Source of the DNA: Aquificota bacterium
GTDB taxonomy: Bacteria; Aquificota; Aquificia; Aquificales; Aquificaceae
DNA length: 64,000 bases
Assembly: GCA_013153495.1 (NCBI GenBank)
Contig: JAADEH010000012.1
Location: 666,544 to 730,543 of the forward strand
Direction: 5' to 3'
The notes beneath the pieces are model-generated. The model was not told where the DNA came from, ran no database searches, and saw only the letters and a list, made by a program, of their open reading frames with translations. Made by a program: the position numbers and the translations under genes. Positions 1 through 9,001 of the stretch are shown here, piece by piece; within the stretch, counting starts at the first letter, position 1, and the number at the start of each line of letters is the position of its first letter.

Positions 1-869
1 TCCAAAGGGTCGTATCCCAGCGCTGTCAAAACTCCGAAAGATGCCAGCACGTTATCCACAACCCCCATACTCAGAACGGGAACCAACACCTCCTTACCCA
101 TAAATTTAAATAACGTCCCTTTTTGGGAAATCCTGACGTCATGGGCTTCCAAATTCCCACCAGTGCCGAAGGTTATCACTCTGTCCTCCGGTAAGCCATA
201 CACTCCCTTCAGGTGTGCCGGGATAACAGCCCAGTCTTCACTTCCGAACCCGTAAAATATTTCTCCGTTTCCCCTTATAACGTCCTCCACCGTTCCAAAG
301 GTCTCGAGGTGCTCCTCTCCTATGGAGGTTATAACACGGACCTTAGGTTTTGCTAGCCTGGTAAGTTCTAAAACGTCTCCCACAGCGCTTGCACCCAGTT
401 CGAGAACCGCATAGTCCGCATCTTGGGGCATATTTGCAAGGACAAGGGGAAGCCCTATTTTGGAGTTTAGGTTTCCAGCACTTTTGTAAGATTTGCCTGT
501 CTCTGATAGAAGGTGGTGTATTAGGTCCTTGGTGGTAGTTTTTCCTGCGGAACCGGCAACACCTATTACGGTTCCTTTAAACTTACTTCTTTTGTATCTA
601 CCTATCTTTCTAAGAGCATCTAAGGTCGAAGGGACTCTTAGGAGGAAGCCTCCGCTTGCGCTTACCTCCTTTTCCACTACAGCTCCGACCGCTCCCCTGG
701 ATAGAGCCTCTTTGACGAAGTCGTGTCCGTCGTGCCTTTCCCCCTTAAGAGCTATAAAAACGTCCCCTTCCTTGACTTTCCTGCTGTCTATGGAGAAGCC
801 TTTTATGTCGGATTTTTGTGTGCCTACGAGGGTTGCCTTGAGAATTTTTGCAAGCTCGAGAGCGTTCAT
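1..869 (-). CDS. murF: UDP-N-acetylmuramoyl-tripeptide--D-alanyl-D-alanine ligase, partial (C-terminus off the window edge)
   Basis: Manual minus-strand translation from ATG at 869: MNALELAKIL..., with Mur-ligase P-loop GVAGSAGKTTTKD and HLETFGTVEDV; no stop before position 1, so absent from ORF track. Confidence 0.85.
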   Translation of the reverse strand, partial: MNALELAKILKATLVGTQKSDIKGFSIDSRKVKEGDVFIALKGERHDGHDFVKEALSRGAVGAVVEKEVSASGGFLLRVPSTLDALRKIGRYKRSKFKGTVIGVAGSAGKTTTKDLIHHLLSETGKSYKSAGNLNSKIGLPLVLANMPQDADYAVLELGASAVGDVLELTRLAKPKVRVITSIGEEHLETFGTVEDVIRGNGEIFYGFGSEDWAVIPAHLKGVYGLPEDRVITFGTGGNLEAHDVRISQKGTLFKFMGKEVLVPVLSMGVVDNVLASFGVLTALGYDPL

Positions 870-1615
870 TTTTCCAGAAACCTTATTTTGTCTATGGCTC
901 TGTAGTTGGTCAGGTCGAGCTGGAGGGGTGTTACGGAGATAAATCCGTTCATGACAGCCCAGTAATCGGTTCCCTCTTCGGGACTCCATCCGAATTCTTG
1001 TGCGGCAATCCAGTATAGGGGTTCCCCGTAGGGAGCTAAATACTTAAACACCTTTTCCTTATAGTCTCTGTGTCCCTGTCTGGTTATTTTTATACCTCTC
1101 ATTTCTTCAAACTTCAGGTTGGGGACGTTAACGTTCAGGTATGTATCTTCCGGCAGTCCGTGCTCTAAAACTTTCTTTGCTACTTCCAAGCAGGCTTTTG
1201 ACACTTCTTCAAACATTATATCCTCCCGTCCGAATGCGGAAAAGGCTACGGAGGGTATGCCGAGAATTCTCCCTTCCATGGCTCCCGAGACGGTTCCCGA
1301 GTAGGTTATGTCTTCCCCGAGGTTGGGTCCTTCGTTTATGCCTGCGCACACGAGGTCGGGTTTCTTGCCTTCGAGAACGACGTGGTATCCGAGGTGAATG
1401 CAGTCCGCAGGTGTCCCTCCTATGACCGTGTAGAAGTCTTCTTCGACCTTTCTCATCTTCAGGGGCATGGTGAAGGTAAGGGAGTGCCCTACACCGCTGA
1501 GGTTTCTGTCGGGGGCAACTACCACAACACGCCCGAGCTTTGCGAGGGCGTCCTTCAAAGCTTTTATTCCTTCGGAAAAGTATCCGTCGTCGTTCGTTAT
1601 CAGTATCGTGGGCAT
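866..1615 (-). CDS. surE: 5'/3'-nucleotidase SurE
   Basis: MPTILITNDDGYFSEGIKAL..., SLTF, GTPADC, YSGTVSGAMEG motifs. Confidence 0.95.
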   Translation of the reverse strand: MPTILITNDDGYFSEGIKALKDALAKLGRVVVVAPDRNLSGVGHSLTFTMPLKMRKVEEDFYTVIGGTPADCIHLGYHVVLEGKKPDLVCAGINEGPNLGEDITYSGTVSGAMEGRILGIPSVAFSAFGREDIMFEEVSKACLEVAKKVLEHGLPEDTYLNVNVPNLKFEEMRGIKITRQGHRDYKEKVFKYLAPYGEPLYWIAAQEFGWSPEEGTDYWAVMNGFISVTPLQLDLTNYRAIDKIRFLEK

Positions 1616-1666
1616 AGGGACTTAAATTATAAGTGTAAGGGTAAACTTCGGGAAGGAGGTGGATCG

Positions 1667-2005
1667 ATGGCAACGAGGAAGCTCGATAGGTCTGAGTGGG
1701 AAAGGTTCTTCGACGAGGTGTCCAAAAACCTGAAGGGCGTTGAGGGTCAGCTGGAGGTTGTGAGTGAGGAGTTGGGAGACCAAACGGAGGTCGAGTGGGC
1801 TTTCGTGGAGGGAATTTCTTACGATCCGAAGGACGACGTTTTCGAAATTCAGTTTTCGGAGGGCAAGCACGACCACTTAATTCAGAAGCCTGTTGAGGTG
1901 TTCGTGGAGGAAGAGGGTGGTCTTTTGAAGTCCGTTGAGATACTTAAAGAGGACGGGACCAAGTTTATACTGAGGTTAAAGCCAGCTCCCGCTCTTCCCG
2001 GTTAA
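1667..2005 (+). CDS. DUF5335-like small protein
   Basis: ATG at 1667 (in frame with ORF 1382..2005) preceded by GGAAGGAGGT; FEIQFSEGKHDHLIQKP. Confidence 0.7.
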   Translation: MATRKLDRSEWERFFDEVSKNLKGVEGQLEVVSEELGDQTEVEWAFVEGISYDPKDDVFEIQFSEGKHDHLIQKPVEVFVEEEGGLLKSVEILKEDGTKFILRLKPAPALPG

Positions 2006-2521
2006 CTACTGAAGCTCTAAGAGTCTCGCTGTGGCTATTCTGGCAAAGTATGTGTTGGGATACTTTTCTACTATTTCCTCGTAGAGTTTTTTCGCTTCCT
2101 TAGTCTTTCCCGACAGGTCGTTTATTTGGGCTTTTAGTAGCAAAGCGGAAGGGTAGTTAAAGTCCTTTTCCGTTATGGAGTTAAGCTTGTTTAAGGAGTC
2201 TTCTTTCTTACCCTCTTTGTAAAGCTCGAAGGCTGTCTTTTCGAGATAGAGTTTCTTTAGGTTTTCGTCCTTCAGGTTTTTAAGGACTTCCCGCGCTTTT
2301 CCACCGCTGACAGCGAGAAAGTAGGGGTAGTATGGGGTCCCTTTTACCTTTGGTTCGACCTCCTCCTTTTTGAGGTCTCCCTTTTCGTATAGATACACGA
2401 GGGTTGCCACTTCGTCGAGTTTCTTTTCCTGATACTCCTTCCAGTAGTTGTATCCTCCGACCGCACTTGCCAGAAAGAGGGCAACGAGGATGCCTATGAG
2501 AATTTCCTTCGTGAGTATCAT
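2006..2521 (-). CDS. Membrane-anchored tetratricopeptide protein (YfgM-like)
   Basis: N-terminal TM segment, C-terminal TPR (AKKLYEEIVEKYPNTYFARIATARLLEL). Confidence 0.65.
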   Translation of the reverse strand: MILTKEILIGILVALFLASAVGGYNYWKEYQEKKLDEVATLVYLYEKGDLKKEEVEPKVKGTPYYPYFLAVSGGKAREVLKNLKDENLKKLYLEKTAFELYKEGKKEDSLNKLNSITEKDFNYPSALLLKAQINDLSGKTKEAKKLYEEIVEKYPNTYFARIATARLLELQ

Positions 2522-3072
2522 ACCGTCATTATCTCCTGCTCTTTGGCTTCTAAGAGTTTGTTTATTTCCTCTATATACTTGTCGGTTATCTTCTGAAGTC
2601 TCTCCAAGGCTCTCTTTTTCTCGTCTTCTGATATGCCTTCGAGGTCTTCTATCATCTCCTTTGCATCCCTCCTTATGTTCCTGACCGCAACTCTGGACTC
2701 CTCCGCAAGTTTGTGAACCATTCTGGCAAGCTCTTTCCTGCGTTCTTCTGTCAGGGGCGGTAGGTTTACCCTTATCACGTTGCCTTGGGTGTTAGGGTTG
2801 AGGTTGAGTTCTTCCCTTATGGCTTTTTCTATGGCAGGGATTGCGTTGTTGTCCCAAACCTGTATCATTATCTGGCTCGGCTCGGGAATAGAAATTGTCC
2901 CCAACTGTTTGAGGGGAACTTTTGAGCCGTAATACTCTACTTTTATCTCCTCAACGAGGGCGGTTGACGCTCTGCCGGTTCTTATGCCCGCTATCTCCCC
3001 TCTGAAGTGTTCTACGCTCTTTTTCATGTCCTTTTCCGTTTCTTTGAGGATGTCTTCTATTTCCTGCACCAT
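2518..3072 (-). CDS. frr: Ribosome recycling factor
   Basis: EHFRGEIAGIRTGRASTALVEEIKVEYYG; ends in QKITDKYIEEINKLLEAKEQEIM. Confidence 0.97.
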   Translation of the reverse strand: MVQEIEDILKETEKDMKKSVEHFRGEIAGIRTGRASTALVEEIKVEYYGSKVPLKQLGTISIPEPSQIMIQVWDNNAIPAIEKAIREELNLNPNTQGNVIRVNLPPLTEERRKELARMVHKLAEESRVAVRNIRRDAKEMIEDLEGISEDEKKRALERLQKITDKYIEEINKLLEAKEQEIMTV

Positions 3073-3098
3073 GTCCTTTACCCCCGTTAATAAAAATT

Positions 3099-3818
3099 CT
3101 ACTTAACAACCGAGCCTATATCCTCCCCGAGAACGACAGACTTAAGATTTCCCTTTTCCTTTATGTTGAAGACTATTATGGGTATCTTGTTCTCCCTGCA
3201 CATGGTGAGAGCGGTGTGGTCCATAACCCTTATCCCCCTGTTTATAACCTCCAAGTAAGTAATCTCCTTTATCAGGACCGCATCGGGGTGTTTTTCGGGG
3301 TCTTTGTCGTATATTCCCCCCACTTTGGTGGCTTTCAAAAGAACCTGAGCACCTATCTCCGCCGCTCTGAGCGCTGCTGCAGTGTCGGTAGAGAAGAAGG
3401 GATTTCCGGTTCCCCCCGCAAATATAACAACCCTTCCCTTCTCAAGGTGTCGAACAGCTCGCCTCCTTATGTAAGGTTCGGAGACCTGGCGCATCTCTAT
3501 GGCGGATAGAACTCTGGTGGGTATGTCCGCATGCCTTTCGAGGGCAGATTGAAGGGCGAGGGCGTTTATCACGGTGGCGAGCATACCCATGTAGTCCGCA
3601 GTAGCCCTATCGATACCTATGTTCTCGCCCTGAAAGCCTCTAAATATATTACCCCCGCCTATAACTATCGCAATCTGAACGCCGAGTTCGTGAACGCTCT
3701 TTATCTCGTGAGATATGTATTCCAAAAAGTTCGGGTCTATACCGTATCCCTGTTCTCCTGCAAAAGCTTCCCCCGAGAGCTTTAGAAGCATCCTCCTATA
3801 CTTGGGTTCCTCCATCAA
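3099..3818 (-). CDS. pyrH: UMP kinase
   Basis: [41 protein letters not shown]. Confidence 0.97.
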   Translation of the reverse strand: MMEEPKYRRMLLKLSGEAFAGEQGYGIDPNFLEYISHEIKSVHELGVQIAIVIGGGNIFRGFQGENIGIDRATADYMGMLATVINALALQSALERHADIPTRVLSAIEMRQVSEPYIRRRAVRHLEKGRVVIFAGGTGNPFFSTDTAAALRAAEIGAQVLLKATKVGGIYDKDPEKHPDAVLIKEITYLEVINRGIRVMDHTALTMCRENKIPIIVFNIKEKGNLKSVVLGEDIGSVVK

Positions 3819-4681
3819 AGTCCACCGAGTTCAAACCTACAGAACCTCTTTATTTCAACCCCGAGACCGGATTCCTTTATGACCTGTCCAACCGTCTTTT
3901 TGTCATCCTTAATAAAAGCCTGCTCTAAAAGAACCTTCTCCTGATAGAACTTCTTTAGCTTCCCCTGAACTATCTTCTCGAGTATGTGTTCGGGCTTTCC
4001 TTCCTGTTTTGCCTGCTCCATAAGTATCTTCTTCTCCCTCTCTATAACTTCCTGGGGTATGGTTTCTACGCTTACGAACTCGGGTCTCATGGCTGCAATC
4101 TGCATAGCTACATCCTGAACGAGCCTGAGAACTTCGTCGCTCAGAGAAGGTGCCTTAAAGTCCAAAAGAACCCCTATCCTTCCGCCTCCGTGGACGTAGG
4201 AGTGGAGAAAGTCCTCCGTATCGTATCTACAGTATCTCGTGAGCCTAATGTTCTCTCCTATCCTTGCAACAGCTTCTTTTATAAGCTCGTCAACGGTCTT
4301 GCTTTCGTCCTTGTAAAACTTCTGGGAAGTTATGTCACTCCCTTCTCCTTCCTTGTTGGCATTTTCCTCCAGAGAAAGGATGTGTTCAAGTATCTCGTCC
4401 GCAAGCTTCTGGAACTCTTCGTTCCTCGCAACGAAGTCTGTTTCACAGTTAAGCTCTATTATCGCTCCCTTTTTCCTATCATCGGTAACTTTGACCCTTA
4501 TGAGACCCTCTTTGGTCTCCCTGCTCGCCTTCTTTTCCGCCTTGGCAAGACCCTTAACACGGAGTATTTCTTTCGCCTTTTCTATGTCTCCTCCCGCCTC
4601 CTCCAGAGCCTTTTTACAATCGAGCATTCCCGCTCCGGTCATCTCTCTCAGTTTCTTTACATCAGCCATGCTAACCGCCAT
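3815..4681 (-). CDS. tsf: Translation elongation factor Ts
   Basis: [25 protein letters not shown]; start chosen after GGAGG. Confidence 0.96.
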   Translation of the reverse strand: MAVSMADVKKLREMTGAGMLDCKKALEEAGGDIEKAKEILRVKGLAKAEKKASRETKEGLIRVKVTDDRKKGAIIELNCETDFVARNEEFQKLADEILEHILSLEENANKEGEGSDITSQKFYKDESKTVDELIKEAVARIGENIRLTRYCRYDTEDFLHSYVHGGGRIGVLLDFKAPSLSDEVLRLVQDVAMQIAAMRPEFVSVETIPQEVIEREKKILMEQAKQEGKPEHILEKIVQGKLKKFYQEKVLLEQAFIKDDKKTVGQVIKESGLGVEIKRFCRFELGGL

Positions 4682-4696
4682 CTCCTTCACCTCCGC

Positions 4697-5521
4697 TTAC
4701 TCGTAGTCAACCGTATCTTTGTCAAGCTCTTCATACTTTTCGGACATCTCAACCGCCTTCTCGAACAGCTCCTTCTCGTGCTCTTCTACAGTAACTATCT
4801 TCCTCTCCCTTCTGGGGGCTTCCTCTTCCGCACTCTCCCTTCTGTTCTTACCCTCTATGACCGCATCAGCTATCTTTGAGGTCAAGAGCTTTATGGACTT
4901 TATAGCGTCGTCGTTGCCAGGGACTATGTAATCTATGACGTCGGGGTCGCAGTTGGAGTCCGCTATGGCTACGACGGGTATCCCGAGTTTTCTCGCCTCC
5001 TGCACCGCTATGGACTCCCTGACCGTATCCACTATCCATATAAGGTCGGGAAGTTTAGTCATCTCCCTTATACCGCCGTATAGCTTGCGGAGTTTTTCCA
5101 TCTGCCTTCTCAGCTTTCTAACTTCCTTCTTGGGAAGGACATCGAAGACCCCTTCCGCTTCCATCCTTTCGAGTTTGTTGAGCTTCTGGATACTCCTGCG
5201 GACGGTCTGAAAGTTTGTCAGCAATCCTCCAACCCACCTTTCGTTAACGTAGTAGGCTCCGCATCTCTCAGCCTCTTCCCTTATAATCTCCTTCGCCTGC
5301 CTCTTGGTGCCCACAAAAACTATCTCCGCACCCTGAGCTACCATGTCGGACACGAAGTTGTAGGCTTCCTCCAGGAGCACTAAGGTCTTGTTCAGGTCAA
5401 TAATGTGTATTCCGTTCTTGACCCCGTATAGGTAAGGAGCCATCTTTGGGTTCCAGCGGGACTTGGAGTGTCCAAAGTGAACCCCCGCTTCGAGGAGTTC
5501 CTTCATAGAAACTACAGCCAT
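4697..5521 (-). CDS. rpsB: 30S ribosomal protein S2
   Basis: [38 protein letters not shown] upstream. Confidence 0.97.
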   Translation of the reverse strand: MAVVSMKELLEAGVHFGHSKSRWNPKMAPYLYGVKNGIHIIDLNKTLVLLEEAYNFVSDMVAQGAEIVFVGTKRQAKEIIREEAERCGAYYVNERWVGGLLTNFQTVRRSIQKLNKLERMEAEGVFDVLPKKEVRKLRRQMEKLRKLYGGIREMTKLPDLIWIVDTVRESIAVQEARKLGIPVVAIADSNCDPDVIDYIVPGNDDAIKSIKLLTSKIADAVIEGKNRRESAEEEAPRRERKIVTVEEHEKELFEKAVEMSEKYEELDKDTVDYE

Positions 5522-5531
5522 GCTACACCTC

Positions 5532-5591
5532 CTTGGGTTTTGCCACCCTTTCCCAGAGACCCCATTTGGGGCAACCCAAGCGGGAAAGGTG
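5532..5591 (-). promoter_or_regulatory. Putative pseudoknotted rpsB mRNA leader
   Basis: Interleaved complementary segments in the mRNA sense: CACCTTTCCC/GGGAAAGGGTG, CTTGGGTT/AACCCAAG and hairpin CCCCAAATGGGG. Confidence 0.6.
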
Positions 5592-5660
5592 CGTTGTAAA
5601 ATCTTTGTTATTATATCAGGTTCTGCGGGCTATATCCGAAAGCATAACTTTCAAATAACC

Positions 5661-5948
5661 ATGCCTAAAAGGAGAAGCGGAAAGCTTAAGGTTGAGCACC
5701 ACCTATTGGAAGGCTTGGATAAGTTTTTGAAGGAAATACAAAACTGGGAAGTGGTAGAAAGCATCATTCCCGGCAGAATTGTTCGACAGAACAAAGGGAG
5801 AGGCTCAAAGGGATTGTTTCTCAAATACAGAACCCTGAGCGGTTATAAGCTCCTTTACAAAAACGGCACCTCCGTTCAGGAGGTCTTTGTAGTGTGCTCG
5901 GACTACAAGCGGTTTGAGGAGTTATTTAAAGAAAGATTTGGGGGATAA
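5661..5948 (+). CDS. DUF2103 family protein
   Basis: MPKRRSGKLKVEHHLLEGLDKFLKEIQNWEVVESIIPGRI...; ATG in frame with ORF 5520..5948. Confidence 0.65.
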   Translation: MPKRRSGKLKVEHHLLEGLDKFLKEIQNWEVVESIIPGRIVRQNKGRGSKGLFLKYRTLSGYKLLYKNGTSVQEVFVVCSDYKRFEELFKERFGG

Positions 5949-5957
5949 TAGAACCTG

Positions 5958-6746
5958 ATGAGGTTCGGAATTGTCGGATACGGGAACATGGGGAGCGCCT
6001 TTGCCAGAGCATTGTCCCGCTCTGTGGGAAGGGAAAACATAACCGTTTACGAAGTGAAGGAAGATAGAAGAGAGGAAGCTGTAAAGGACGGCTTCGCCGT
6101 AGCTCAAAACTTATACTTTCTCCTTCAAAACTCCGACGCACTCCTCCTTGCGGTCAAGCCCAAGGACATGAAAGCAGTCCTCGAGGAGATAAAGGAGCAG
6201 GTCAAGAACAAGATAGTCATTACCATAGCGGCAGGGCTTGAGATGTCCTTCTACGAGGAGGTTTTGGGCAAAGAGGTCAAGCTGGTGCGTCTTATGCCCA
6301 ACGTAGGAGTTCTGGTAGGTAGGGGAACTGTAGCAATGACCCACAACGGAAATCTTTCCGAGGAAGAGTTTGAGAGAATGACTCAGGTGTTCTCCTCCTG
6401 CGGTAGCCTATACCAAATCCCCGAAAGTCTCTTTGACAGCTTCACAGCCCTTGCGGGAAGCGGACCCGCTTTCGTCTTCGAGTTCATAGATGCCTTAGCC
6501 ATGGCGGGAGTGAGGGAAGGCTTTTCTTACCAAGAAGCCCTTTCCATAGTTCTGGACACACTCATAGGAAGCGTCCAGCTTATAAAAGAGCTTGGAGGAA
6601 ACCCCAACGAATGGATAACAAAGGTTACCTCTCCTGCGGGGACAACCATAGAAGGCATAGCCTACCTTGAGAGAAAAGGCTTCAGGGGGACCGTAATAAG
6701 ATGCATAGAGAAGACCTCCGAGAAGGCGAAGAAGCTAAAGAGCTAA
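5958..6746 (+). CDS. proC: Pyrroline-5-carboxylate reductase
   Basis: GIVGYGNMGSAFA, LMPNVGVLVGRG, ALAGSGPAFVFEFIDALA. Confidence 0.95.
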   Translation: MRFGIVGYGNMGSAFARALSRSVGRENITVYEVKEDRREEAVKDGFAVAQNLYFLLQNSDALLLAVKPKDMKAVLEEIKEQVKNKIVITIAAGLEMSFYEEVLGKEVKLVRLMPNVGVLVGRGTVAMTHNGNLSEEEFERMTQVFSSCGSLYQIPESLFDSFTALAGSGPAFVFEFIDALAMAGVREGFSYQEALSIVLDTLIGSVQLIKELGGNPNEWITKVTSPAGTTIEGIAYLERKGFRGTVIRCIEKTSEKAKKLKS

Positions 6747-7324
6747 TACACTCCCTTACCATAAAGGGTGCCGTTGTAGAAATCAAAAGGAAGTGGAAGG
6801 ACCACGAGCGACTCTTCCTGCCAATTCAAAAGCACACCAACCGTGTGATAGAACTAACGAGATTTCCCTACCCCCAAACCATAGCGGACGGTGTAATTAC
6901 GAACCTGCGAGGTGTTGAGATAGGAGTTAGAACTGCGGATTGTGCTCCGGTAGCTCTCGTGGGGGAGGAATGGATAGGGGTAGTTCACGTGGGCTGGCGG
7001 GGCTTGCATGCGGGAATATTAGAGAGAGCGATTGAGAAACTCCTACCGAGGGAAAGGGACATTTTCGCTTTCGTAGGTCCCTGTGCAAAGGGGTGTTGCT
7101 ACGAGGTGGGAAGGGAGTTTCTGGAACTCTTTCCCGGTTATGTGTTCGAAAGGGGTGAAAAACTCTACATGGACATGCAGGAGTCCGTAATAAAGAGACT
7201 CAAAAACCTCGGCATAAACAGGATAGGCTTTGTAGAAAGGTGCACCGTATGCTCTCCAGACCTTCCCTCCTACAGAAGGGATAGAACCGAAGAGAGGATT
7301 TTAACTTCCGTCAGGAAACTGTAA
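6701..7324 (+). CDS. pgeF: Purine nucleoside phosphorylase / laccase-domain protein (YfiH/PgeF)
   Basis: RTADCAPVAL, GVVHVGWRGLHAGI, FVGPCAKGCCYEVG; true start may be downstream of the listed one. Confidence 0.88.
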   Translation: MHREDLREGEEAKELIHSLTIKGAVVEIKRKWKDHERLFLPIQKHTNRVIELTRFPYPQTIADGVITNLRGVEIGVRTADCAPVALVGEEWIGVVHVGWRGLHAGILERAIEKLLPRERDIFAFVGPCAKGCCYEVGREFLELFPGYVFERGEKLYMDMQESVIKRLKNLGINRIGFVERCTVCSPDLPSYRRDRTEERILTSVRKL

Positions 7325-8441
7325 GTCCGTCGGATACTGTTGGGTCCGGTCTCTTGCCCGTGAGCATCTCGAGTAGCTCCTTGACGCTCACTATTCCCTG
7401 CTTCTTGAGCAGGTGTCCGTTGGCACCTATTATGAATATCCCCTCTTCGTAGTTGCCGAGCCATGCGGAGCCGAGCCTGTCCGCTATGCAAAAACCGACC
7501 TTCTTAGCCTCTTCTCCCCTGTTGCAGGGAGTAACACAGTTGGAGACGCACCCGTTCCACCCGTTAACCCCCGCAAGAAGTCTTTCTATGAAGGGAGTTT
7601 TTATAACTCTCAGTGGGTATCCCACGGGGGATTTGAGGAGTATTATGTCCTCCTCCTCAGCGTTCAGAACTATCTCCTTGTATATGAGGGGAGCATCGCA
7701 TTCGTGGGTTGCCACAAAGCGTGTAGCCATCTGAACCCCGGCAGCTCCCTGGTCTATATACCACTTTATGTCCTCGTAGCTCCATACACCCCCCGCAACT
7801 ATTACGGGAATGTCTCCCCACTTTTTAGCCTCTTCAAGGACGCTCGGAAGGAGATTTTCCAGCTGATACTCGGGTTTGAAGCAGTCTTCGTATTTAAAGC
7901 CTTGATGTCCTCCCGACTTGGGACCCTCCAAGACCACCGCATCGGGCAGGCGGTTGTATCTCCTCTTCCAGGTTTTGCAGATAAGGCTTAGCGCTCTTGC
8001 GGAGGATATTATGGGAACGAGAGCAACCTCGTATCCTTCCACATACTGGGGCAGAGAAAGGGGCAAACCCGCTCCCGAGATTATTAGGTCGGCTCCTGCC
8101 TCTGCGGCGTCCCTTGCCACCCTGCCGTAGTCGGTTATGGCGGCGAGTATGTTAACTCCGATAGCTCCTCTTCCCTCGGAAATTTCCTTGGCGTCCTGTA
8201 TTATTCTCTTCAGAGCCTCCGCACTGTGAGCGTTGACCGAGCCTATGGGTCTTCCGAACCGGTCCCTTTTGACGAGGTCGGGGTGTCTGTATCCAGTTCC
8301 CACGGCGGAGACGACACCTATGGCTCCCTCCCTTGCCACCGCACCCGCAAGGTTCTCCCAGGATATGCCCACACCCATTCCACCCTGGATTATGGGTATG
8401 TCCGCTTCTATGTGTCTTATCCTCAGCTTAGGTAAACTCAT
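7311..8441 (-). CDS. Nitronate monooxygenase / 2-nitropropane dioxygenase family
   Basis: PIIQGGMGVGISWENLAGAVAREGAIGVVSAVG, IVAGGVWSYEDIKWYIDQGAAGVQMATRFVAT; start after AAGGAG. Confidence 0.88.
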   Translation of the reverse strand: MSLPKLRIRHIEADIPIIQGGMGVGISWENLAGAVAREGAIGVVSAVGTGYRHPDLVKRDRFGRPIGSVNAHSAEALKRIIQDAKEISEGRGAIGVNILAAITDYGRVARDAAEAGADLIISGAGLPLSLPQYVEGYEVALVPIISSARALSLICKTWKRRYNRLPDAVVLEGPKSGGHQGFKYEDCFKPEYQLENLLPSVLEEAKKWGDIPVIVAGGVWSYEDIKWYIDQGAAGVQMATRFVATHECDAPLIYKEIVLNAEEEDIILLKSPVGYPLRVIKTPFIERLLAGVNGWNGCVSNCVTPCNRGEEAKKVGFCIADRLGSAWLGNYEEGIFIIGANGHLLKKQGIVSVKELLEMLTGKRPDPTVSDGLTVS

Positions 8442-8482
8442 ACTTAAAACTCCTTTCAAAAGATGTATTAATTTTAGACCTC

Positions 8483-9001
8483 ATGGGTGTCCAGTCAAGG
8501 AAGAGGGTCTTCTTCGGTCTGGGAAGCAACTTAGGGGACAGGGTAGGGTATTTAGAAGGAGCGGTCTGTCTGCTGAAGGAGGTCGGAGAGGTGACCTGTG
8601 TGTCCACCGTGTATGAAAGCCCTCCCTGGGGTGTAGAAAACCAGCCTGCCTTCTTAAACTGCGTGGCGGAAGTAAGAACGTCCCTTGACCCCTTTGAACT
8701 GCTCAGGTGGGCAAAGTCCGCAGAGCGCAGAATAGGCAGAAAGGAGCGCTTTCGGTGGGGTCCGAGGGAGATAGACATAGACATACTGCTTTTTGGAGAT
8801 GAGGTAATAGACAGCAGGGAGCTGAGCATCCCCCACAGGTTTTTAGAGGAGAGGGACTTCTTCCTCATACCTCTCCTTGAGATTGAGCCTTGTATAAAGA
8901 ACCCCCGAACGGGGGTCCTTCTAAGTAAATCTCTACCGAAGGTCTTTATAAACTTAAAACCTTTCTGCTGTCTTCTCAGTGGGCACCTTCACGGGACTTG
9001 A
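8483..9001 (+). CDS. folK: 2-amino-4-hydroxy-6-hydroxymethyldihydropteridine pyrophosphokinase
   Basis: GLGSNLGDR, ESPPWG.ENQPAFLNC, RWGPREIDIDILL, IPHRFLEERDFFLIPL. Confidence 0.93.
   Translation: MGVQSRKRVFFGLGSNLGDRVGYLEGAVCLLKEVGEVTCVSTVYESPPWGVENQPAFLNCVAEVRTSLDPFELLRWAKSAERRIGRKERFRWGPREIDIDILLFGDEVIDSRELSIPHRFLEERDFFLIPLLEIEPCIKNPRTGVLLSKSLPKVFINLKPFCCLLSGHLHGT
8901..8916 (-). terminator. Possible terminator hairpin for the minus-strand IscS-like gene, inside folK
   Basis: ACCCCC-GTTC-GGGGGT then TCTTTATA on the minus strand. Confidence 0.4.

Noticed and set aside
3986-4879. 297-aa plus-strand ORF
   Set aside because: Antisense to tsf/rpsB; low-complexity hydrophobic mirror translation.
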